A DNA stretch of 64,000 nucleotides from Phoenix dactylifera (lineage: Eukaryota > Streptophyta > Magnoliopsida > Arecales > Arecaceae): positions 6,844,812 through 6,908,811 of the forward strand of contig NC_052395.1 of NCBI RefSeq assembly GCF_009389715.1, written 5' to 3'. Below the pieces are notes generated by a model that was not told where the DNA came from, ran no database searches, and saw nothing but the letters and a program-made list of their open reading frames with translations. Positions within the stretch are counted from its first letter, which is position 1. Each line of letters begins with the position of its first letter. This document shows, one piece after another, positions 55,503 to 64,000 of this stretch. The position numbers and the translations under genes are program-made.

Positions 55503-57917
55503 TCATTTATCAGAGTCATACCTCTGCATTGCATCCATATATGTGATCGCATCCTCATCGTTTTCATCAAGTTCGATAGGATCCCTGTTCCGGACCAAGA
55601 AACCGTAGTATCTATCCGGCTGACATGGTACTCTACCCGATCGCCTTAATGGTGCATCTAATATGGATTCTAGATTTGATCTAATCAAATCCGACTCAAC
55701 TAGTTCAGTAGATGGTGTCGAATCTTCTACATGTTGAACTTTCCTAAGCTCAACATTAAAGCTTTTAATTCCTTCACTAAGGAATTCTTTCTCTAAGAAA
55801 ATAGCTCTATTGCTTACGAACAACTTTTGTTCTTTAGCAAAGTAGAAGTAATATCCTTTAGTTTCTTTAGGATAACCAACAAAGAAACATTTGTCAGACT
55901 TGGGTTCAAGTTTGTCTGTCTTCAAACGTTTGACGTATGCTGGACACCCCCAAACCCTAAGGTGAGAGAGCATCGGCTTACGTCCAGTCCACATCTCATG
56001 TGGTGTTTTATTTACAGACTTACTTGGAACCTTATTTAGAATGTAGCAGGCTGACTCAAGAGCATATCCCCAAAAGGATATGGGCAGATCAGCAAACCCC
56101 ATCATGGATCGAATCATGTCTAACAGAGTTCGATTTCTTCTTTCTGATACACCGTTATACTGTGGTGTACCAGGAGGAGTCCATTGAGAGAGAATCCCAT
56201 TTTCTCCTAGATATGTCAAAAACTCACTGGTGAGGTATTCACCTCCTCGATCTGATCAAAGAGTTTTAATACTCTTTCCAATTTGTTTTTCTACTTCATT
56301 ACGATATAATTTGAACATTTCAAATGATTAAGATTTATGTCTCATTAAATAGACATAACCATACCTAGAAAGGTCGTCTGTAAACGTAATGAAATATGAA
56401 TACCCACCTCTAGCATTTATGCTCATTGGCCCACATACATCAGAATGTACAAGGGTCAATAAGTCACTGGCTCGTTCACCTTTTTCGGTAAAAGGTGATT
56501 TGGTCATTTTACCAAGAAGGCATGATTCACAGGTTGTCAATGATTCATAATCATTAACATCAAGGATTCCCTCTTTACTTAACCTGTTCATCCTGTTCTT
56601 GTTAATATGTCCTAGCCTATGATGCCAAAGGTAGACATCCGTGACATTATCTATTCTAGAGCGCTTATTGGACTCGTACATTACATGAACAGGCTGTGAC
56701 AAAATGTAAATGCCATTACTCAGAGTTCCATTCATTACAGCAGCACCATTCCAAATGATATTGCAATAATCCTGTTTTATTGATATTTCATAACCATTTT
56801 TGGCCAAAAGGCCTACAGAAATGACATTCAATAAAAAACTTGGACAATAGTGACAATCACTAAGGACATTTACATGAGAGCTAAATTCAAGTTTAAGAAT
56901 TCCTAAAGCTAGAACTGGAACTGATCTTCCATCTCCAACATTCAGGAACCTTTCTCCTTCTTCAAACCTCTCACTGACTTGTAGCCCCTGCAACGAATTA
57001 CAAATATTAAAAGGACTTCCGGTATCCAATACCCAGGTCGAATTATCACAAATAGAAAAATTGCAAGGTGTTATCATATAAGTACCTTGATTGGCAACTG
57101 ATTGCCCACTTTTCTTAAGCCGGTTCGGATCGAGAGATGCAATGTAAAGAGGACAGTTCCTCTTCCAATGTCCTTGCTTCTTGCAGAAGAAGCACTCTGC
57201 CTTGCTCTGATCAGCCTTTTTATTCTTTTTCTGACTAGGCTGAGCATGGTGCACTTGTTTCTTTTGGATTTTATTTTTCTTTTTCTCTTTCTTAAAGGGG
57301 CGACCCTTGGATGAACCTCCCACAAAGTTCACCGTCTTCTTAAGAAGTTGGTGATCATTCTCAAACGTCTGTAGTAACCACAACAATTGGTGATAATTCA
57401 CTACAGGTATCGTCATACGAAAATGAGTGAGAAAAGGACGGTATGATTCAGGCAATGAGTTTAGTATGGCATCCTTCCCCAATTGATCATGAAGGAAAAA
57501 ACCAAGAGAGCTTAGACGCTCGATCAACTCAATCATGTACAGTACATGATCAGTTACCGAGGTCCCATCTTTCATTCGGACGCTGAAGATGGCACAACTA
57601 GTTTTGTGCCTCTCAACGTCGTCAGGAACACCAAATGATTCATTCAACACTTGAATAATATCTTCCGGCTGCGTATTCTCAAAACGCCTACTAAACTCAT
57701 CACTCATTACTGCGTATTCTCGAACAGTGATCCGGTCATTAAGCCACTTCTGATAAGTGTCTCTGGCCGATCTTGATGCATTAGCAGCGGGCTGCTCGGG
57801 TGCTGGATCCGTTATCACATAAAGGATCCTTTCATGCTCTAACACTATTTTCAGTTTCCTATGCCAATTATTAAAATTTGGACCAGTCAACTTGTCATTG
57901 TCCAACAATTAGCGAAG
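55503..57917 (-). pseudogene. gag-pol: copia-2 gag, protease and integrase
   Basis: One frame runs from an ATG just upstream of a TAA (about 57915, codon 9) through Gag (LTGPNFNNWHRKL), the zinc knuckle CFFCKKQGHWKRNC, the protease site WVLDTGSPFNIC, the GAG-pre-integrase zinc motif (HRLGHINKNRM ... CESCLLGK) and integrase (VHSDVCGPM, TPQYNGVSERRNR). It is broken by a TAA at 56328 and a TGA just before 56219 (in the codons for SDRGGEY). Confidence 0.88.
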
Positions 57918-57924
57918 TGACAAA

Positions 57925-59660
57925 TTAGTGGCCATTTCTGCATAAAAAGAAAATTTGGCTATTAGTATATGAATTGACTAAACTCAATAGACTTGGACTT
58001 TAGTCTAAAAGTACTCTCACTATTTTATACAAATTGGTAGCCTCTACCTTCAATTCGAAAAATTACTCTTAATTCTTTAGTGAGCACTAGAACCCAATAG
58101 ATCGCATATAGGCCCGAGTGTGGCTCGGCTAACCCATATGCACCTATTGGTAGGTTCTTAACCAATTGCTTCACCAAGCAACTTCTAGTGATAATTTTGC
58201 CCTAGGTTCTTCGGCAGGCGTGTGGCGCCTCCACCGAATATCCTAGTCAGGTTCAACCATTAAATGATAGGGTTAAGTTTAATCAACTAATAGATGACCA
58301 AGCCCGAGTGTGGCTCGGCTCACCTGACCGCCTATTGAAGGTACACTTAACTCATCATATATTGAATGACAATTCCAATGCTTGATAAGTACCAGGCGTG
58401 TCGCGCCTCCAATAATTATCAAAACATTGGATCCATTATCACCCAACTTAATGGGAGGCTATGACCTAGTTATCCCCATAACCATTTCATTTTAAGGACC
58501 TAATAATTTTAGAGGATTTCTTAATTAGGATAGATAAGAAGATCCGGTTAGTCTAATTTCTCCCACTGACTTCACCAAATCAGATTAGACTCAAACCAGT
58601 TAAGGAGGTACCTAAATCAGTCAAACTGATTTTTCTTATAGGCATGGGCTAACTCGAATCATTAAGTGATCCAATCAAAATGTGATTGACCATGTCGGCC
58701 AGGTAAGTGAGATCGGTGGAAGGGATATGCCATTAACTCGACAAAGACGAATCAGTGCGAGTAGCTCCCAATTAAAAACCACCGGTCAAAACTGCCAAAC
58801 TTACCTTAGACACCGACTGGTTAATCAATTTCGATTTGATTACTCAAATGACTCAGGCTTCACCTCTGAGCCTAAATCAAGTTTCATCTTGGTCTAATCA
58901 AAGACATGGACTTGATCCATCTACAACTATTGTAAATTGACCTAGAATTTTCTTGACCTAATCTAGTTACTACTTAATTAGATTTGATCAATTAATTCTA
59001 TTTGTCCATGTATGATTCTAACCTTAGGTCTAACCCAATCCTAGGAACTTGATTCAAGCTAACCCATATGCCCAAATAATTATGCAATGTCAATTAATTG
59101 AGTTATAATTCTATTTCATAACACTTGATTCTCAATTAAGTTTAGACTTATGAAAGTTTTGATCATTGCATATTTCTTTTTAATTACATATTAATGACAA
59201 CCTTTCAGTTCTTAAAACATATTTTCAGATCTGAGTTTTTGTAATTAATCACATGTAATCAGATTTAATTCATGTTTAAGTCATTATGTTTTATGTTCAT
59301 GCATCACATATACACAACAACATGAATTAATTCAAACAACATACATCTTATGTATTTATTTTTTCACTTTTATTTTTAGATCTGATTTGTTCATTAAAAT
59401 CAGAGATCATATAAATCATAAACTTTATTTAGATCTAATCTAAATAATATTATAATTTCAGATTTATTCATGTTACTAATCCTAACACAAACATGCATCA
59501 TATGCATCCAAAATTTCAGATCTACTTAATCATGCATAATCAGTAATTAAATCAATCATAAAAAATACATTAGATCTAATCTAAATATGTTAATAATTTT
59601 AGATTTAATTACAAGAATTAAAACATAAAAGTTTAAACATGAACCTGGCTCTGATACCAC
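57925..59660 (-). other. copia-2 5' leader with four small hairpins
   Basis: A 1.7-kb non-coding leader between the primer-binding site and gag. Four 5-bp-stem hairpins lie at 58114-58128, 58216-58230, 58304-58318 and 58394-58408. They alternate between two stems but keep the same loop (TGTGG, once TGTCG). The rest is AT-rich with no ORF. Confidence 0.7.
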
Positions 59661-62073
59661 TGAAAGTGAATCCTAGGTTCTTCGTAGTTAAGCATGCTGA
59701 TTTTTTTTTTTTAAAACCATGGCTGAACCTGATCGGGTTGCCTACGTACCCCTTCATAAAGGGGATCAAGCTATACGTAGTTCTTTTTAAGTTTTAAAAC
59801 GCAGCGGAAAAATTGAATCAAACAATTTAATTCATGCATGCTTACAAGATCAAATCTAGAAATCAGCACCTTAAGAACACATAGGATTATGCCGGAATCG
59901 TTTAAACAATTATGCTAAAACTTTCATGCATGATTAACTATCAGATCTGAAACTTAAAAACTATATTCCGATTAATCTCCGAATATCCATCGAATGGATT
60001 CTAGAGATAACTCCGTGAGGAGCCCTAAAGGAGGGTAAAACCTCGGGGAATCAGACCTAGACCCTGACTCCAAAATAAAATATTGATGTGGGATTAATAC
60101 CTTTTATGATGGAAGAAACTTATGGATCTGATCCTTGACTTTGCAGCCACACACATGAATGGCCTCTATAAGAAGTACACGCAAAGCCCTAGGTAGATCG
60201 TCTTCCGCGGGAGTGCTAGCTCGCGCAGGAACGCAGCAATGGCTGAAGCTTTCTCCTTCTAAACACTCAACCTTTAATTGTTCTTCAAGGAGATGGAGGA
60301 TGGATGTGAGGAAGAAGGAGAAGAAGGGATGGAGGCCTTCAGAAAATTTTTTTAGAATTTTTTGAAACCTCTAAATATGGTATATATTGAACCCAAGGCA
60401 TGGGGGTCTTTTACAGCCAAAAGACCACCCCACGCCTCACACCTATTTTAGCCAACTAATTTGGCTGATAAAATTTCCAAAAAATTCTGGTGGTTTGGTA
60501 GCTAAGAGGAGATAAACATATCCAAATTTCGTATATTTTGAATCCCTAAAAGATAGGAATTCATGCATCCAAAGTTCAGCTGCAGACCACCCTATTTCAT
60601 GCACCATGCAATCCCTACAAATTAGGAAATTCATCTAAATCTTTCTAAAAAGATTTAAGGCGCCATTTTTATAGAAAATATAGCCCCACGCCTCCTCTCT
60701 TCTCACACTAATTTTTGGCCAAAAATAAAGAGGATAGGCATAGAAAATATTGGGGATAAATTAAGGTGTCATTCTTCTCCAAGAAGATAAGGATAGGTTC
60801 CTAAAATTTAGGGATTCTTCTCCTTATCCAATTCTGATTATTTGGACTCATAATCCTCATCAAATAAGGTCTTCTAATTGATTTGGATCAAGCCCAATCC
60901 AATTGGGTCAAGTTCCATCAATTAGGTCAAGCTCAATCTACTTGGGTTGAACCCAATCCAATTAGGTCAAACCCTGATGCAGCCCAAATTGAATCCTATT
61001 CAATTTGGCTCAACCTAAGCCCAATTACCCAATCAAATTGAGCTCATTAGCAATCTAATTGCTAATTAATCCTCCAATAATTCAATAATTATTTTAATGC
61101 AACTTTTGCTTAGGATAATTTGTCAATCGAATTGACCAAATTATTCCTGAATGATTCTTAATCATCAATCAGTCATTTGATCAACCTAGAAACTTCTATG
61201 CGTGTGACCTCATAGGTTCGAACCTAAGCCGGTAGTATAGGAACGTCTTCCTATACTAATCGATGTGACCATCTAGCAATGGTACCCGACGTCCGGATAG
61301 GCCGAATATATGCGAAGCAAATATTCTGGAACCCTGGACTATGGTTACTGTATAATTCAATCCCTTTGACTCCTAATGCCAGGATGACTTAGAGCTCACT
61401 GTCAACCCTATAATGAGTACATCCATTATGTGATTAACTTTAGATATCCCGTGACTCCTCACTGGGATTATCCTGGCCAAGGTTTTGCTAAATTAATCAC
61501 AAGACATTATCTTCTGTTTTCAGGAGGCGTCAATTCCATCTTGACTCACAACTGACTACGCAAGTACTTGACTACACCCAGTGACCTTCCGTCACTGAAT
61601 TAGAAATTCAGGTAGTCCGGTACCAAAGTACAGTGAGTTGCTTGCTAGTCACAAGTTGCGATCTCAGATCAGAGGGCCAAACTTATTCCCATATCCACTC
61701 AGAATATCTCTCGACAGTAGAGCATTCCGAAATTGGTCACGTTCAGTGAAATATACTCCTACACTTCACCTGTATGGCATACCAGTGTCTCCACACTCCT
61801 TGGTTAAGAGGACAACCAATGTATATGTCACACAACGATCTAATCTCGATAATGTTGTCGTCCTAGTAACAACATATCATTTGGTCGCGAACAAGTTTAA
61901 AGACTCAAAGATAAATCCTCCTTTATCATAACATAAGTCCTAAGGACTTCATCATATAAGAGTTCATTTGAAGATGAAATGATGAATAATGCCAAATAAT
62001 ACTTTATTAATTTTGTCAATTCATTTAATCATCAACATGCTGACGATTGATATTTAGGATACAATTCTCAACA
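59661..62073 (-). repeat. 5' LTR of copia-2
   Basis: 2,413 bp, partner of 51555-53966. Confidence 0.93.
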
Positions 62074-63075
62074 CCTTTCCCTTTATGAGTCCATTTTCCC
62101 TCAAATTTGACAAATCCCATCCTCTTCAGTGATTTTGTCATTGTAAACATCAGAAGATGATAATTTTTTCTTGGTTTCTCCTTCTAGATTTACATTGAAG
62201 TTACAAAGGACTTGAGTTAAGACCATACCATAAGGAAGTGAAGCTCCTTTTCTTTGACCTTGAGCTTCCATGTATCTAAGCATCAGGCAGGGTAGGTTCA
62301 GTGGGAGTCCTTGGATGGTATGGTGCATTACTAGTATATCCCTTTCTGAAACATGATCCAATTTTTCTGTCTTTGGAAAGAACATCTTGTTGATCATGTG
62401 ATACAGCAGACGCATCTCTGCATTCAGTTGATTGGTACTGATCTCAGTCCAATCTCCTGTGACTTCTCTATTCAAAATGGTATTATTTCCTTCATTCCTA
62501 TTTTCTAGATGATCTCTATTTTCTCCATCATTTGGAATCCGAAGGGTATCTCTAAGAATCTCTTCAGTAATTAAAATAGGTACATCTTTTACCTTGGACG
62601 AGATCTGTCCTTCTCCATATCTGGCATTGTTGTAGAATTCTCGTACCAGGTCTGGGTAGGTAGGCACATTCAGAGAGCATAGGTATTCCCAACCCATATC
62701 CTTAAGATTCTGCCCTAAGGAGAAATTTTCTTTCTCCAGAAATTCAAAATCTACTCTCCTTCCTGTCGATACATTTCTTATGGAGAGAGGTCCTTGTCTG
62801 GATACTGAGGACGGAGGTGACAGAGGAGTCGTAACGGGTTGAGGCGGTGGTGTTACTTCCTTCTGTGGATTCTTTGCCCTAGCCTTCATTCTTCTATCTG
62901 TGTGTGGAGTGGTATTCTTCCTCTTTGCTCCAGATGTTACTTGCTTGATTCTCATCATTAGAAGATCAATCAAAACCTTGGAAGGATTTTCTAGGGTTTT
63001 TGGGAGTTTCTGGTTTGAAGAAGAGTTTGAAGACAAAAAAGGCGCTCTAAGGGTTATAAAATATTTTAGGTTCAA
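62074..63075 (-). pseudogene. Sirevirus B envelope-like ORF, N-terminal piece
   Basis: Starts at an ATG at 63075. Its globular domain is homologous to that of Sirevirus A: RRVDFEFLEKENFSLG, NVPTYPDLVREFYNNARYGEG, MFFPKTEKLDHVSERDILVM and SLPYGMVLTQ align with the A protein. A one-base slip near 62121-62140 ends the ORF early at 62101. The correct reading continues in another frame to the copia-2 insertion. A zone rich in proline and basic residues (about 55-95) precedes the domain. Confidence 0.83.
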
Positions 63076-63134
63076 CGTTTCAGAGAGAGAGAGAGAAAAA
63101 GCCTTTTAGAATTCGTTTCGAATAGTTTTCTCTT

Positions 63135-63289
63135 TAGTTGACTCATCTAACTCATGAGTCATCTCCGATGAACTAAAAGTCGACTCTTTTAACTTAAGAG
63201 TCGTCTCTTATGAGTTAGGGGTCGACTTTTTAAACTTAAGAGTCGTCCCTTACTTCATGAGTCGACTCCTTATTTACATGAGTCATCTC
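63135..63289 (-). repeat. 21-bp-phased array upstream of the Sirevirus B envelope-like ORF
   Basis: GAGTCGACTC and close variants start at 63135, 63156, 63177, 63198, 63219, 63240, 63259 and 63280. All steps are 21 bp except one of 19 bp. It begins 60 bp upstream of the ATG (minus strand), in the gap after RNase H, the same place as in Sirevirus A. Confidence 0.88.
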
Positions 63290-63420
63290 CTCAGACTGTT
63301 CAAGAGACAAAATCTTTTTGAATAACATTTAAACTTAATTGCAAACTACGGATCAAATCAACTAAAATTCAACCAATGATAGTCAATCAAAATACACAAT
63401 TTATCAGTCATAATCAGTCA

Positions 63421-64000
63421 TCAAAATGGATCATAAATGCATAATTCACCTCTAAATTTACAAAATACTTCTTCATTACGAGGTTTAGTGAAAATGTCTG
63501 CAATTTGTTTATCAGTATTTATAAATTCCATTTTTATATCTCCATTTTGAGCATAATCTCTTATGAAATGATGTCTGATTTCTATATGTTTATATCTTGA
63601 GTGTTGTATGGGATTTTTAGTCAAATTTATGGCACTAGCGTTGTTACACCTTATAGAAATTTTATTTTATTTTATGCCATAATCCTCAAGCTATTGCTTG
63701 ATCCATAGGATTTGGGCACAGCAACTTTCTGCAGCAATATATTCAGCCTCAGCTGTAGATAGTGCTACGGAGTTTGTTTCTTGCTAAACCAAGAAATTAA
63801 GTTTGTTCCAATGAATTAACAAGTTTCACTTGTACTTTTTCTGTCTAATCTACAACCAGCAAAATCAGCATCTGAATATCCAATCAAGTCAATTTTAGAT
63901 ACCTTAGAATACCATAAACCTAGGTGTTGTGTTCCTTTTAAGTATCTTAATATTCTTTTAATAGCAATTAAGTGTGATTCTTTAGGATTTACTTGATATC
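63421..64000 (-). pseudogene. pol: Sirevirus B RNase H C-terminus, degraded, cut by the window edge
   Basis: Minus-strand reading gives the RNase H end with NPIQHSRYKHIEIRHHFIRD and ADIFTKP. Farther upstream, fragments such as CCAQILWIKQ appear with stop codons, so it is broken. Confidence 0.82.

Larger units (their letters stand above)
51555..62073 (-). mobile_element. Ty1-copia retrotransposon with 2.4-kb LTRs (copia-2), inactivated
   Basis: LTRs are 51555-53966 and 59661-62073 (minus strand TGTTGRGAATTGTATCC...TTCACTTTCA). The target duplication is CCTTT (51550-51554 and 62074-62078). The primer-binding site TGGTATCAGAGCC (minus strand, about 59646-59659) abuts the right LTR. The polypurine tract AAGTGGGAGT abuts the left one. 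Gag, protease, integrase, RT and RNase H follow in copia order. The long LTRs and RNase H wording suggest an Angela/TAR/Tork-type branch, but I do not assign a lineage. Confidence 0.94.
37340..64000 (-). mobile_element. Sirevirus B, minus strand, split by two nested elements and running off the right edge
   Basis: The 3' LTR (37340-39058) is followed by 3' non-coding DNA, an envelope-like ORF in three pieces and a degenerate RNase H at 63421-64000. An Athila-like gypsy element and copia-2 are inserted inside the envelope-like ORF. Its LTR ends TGTTGCC...GGTTGACA are the reverse of a TG...CA LTR. The CAACCCAAGAGGGGGGGATGAATTGGG tail motif is shared with Sirevirus A. The far LTR and any target duplication lie outside the window. 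Confidence 0.88.

Overview
This is nuclear DNA from a flowering plant, most likely a monocot and perhaps a palm. The evidence is introns with GT-AG borders, plant-type protein families and dense nested LTR retrotransposons. The species guess rests only on the general look of the proteins and repeats. Nothing bacterial, viral-episomal or organellar is present.

Two host genes look complete, both on the minus strand. One is an oil-body-associated protein 1 gene (OBAP1/DUF1264, two exons, 18893-19811); its short upstream region carries two CACGTG G-boxes and an RY motif, as in seed/ABA-controlled promoters. The other is an L-ascorbate oxidase gene (five exons, 31392-34469) with every copper ligand present. 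A TAA-flanked 1.1-kb MITE-like element (34530-35620) begins only 61 bp upstream of its first ATG. A lone exon-like fragment (20163-20262) lies between OBAP1 and a CACTA transposon.

The rest is mobile DNA. Left to right: the end of an LTR element running off the left edge (1-about 1000); a degraded Ty1-copia element with 340-bp LTRs (1732-6475, target duplication CCCCT); a very young Sirevirus-type copia element, Sirevirus A (6712-18621, target duplication TTGTT), with intact gag and envelope-like ORFs but a broken pol; a 5.1-kb CACTA element (20565-25668, target duplication TGA) that has a Transposase_24-type gene and has captured pieces of three unrelated host genes; and intergenic DNA with small repeats (25672-31391).

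From 37340 to the right edge is a second, older Sirevirus (B) on the minus strand. An Athila-like Ty3-gypsy element (40162-51483, target duplication GCTTG) and another copia element (51555-62073, target duplication CCTTT) are nested in its envelope-like ORF. Removing both, each with one duplication copy, rejoins the ORF in frame. Sirevirus B itself seems to sit in a fragment of an older LTR (about 36087-37339).

The most unusual signal is an array of the palindrome GAGTCGACTC, repeated on a strict 21-bp spacing. It occurs in the LTRs upstream of the TATA-like box of both Sireviruses, and again between RNase H and the envelope-like ORF of both. The other main discovery is the multi-gene capture inside the CACTA element.
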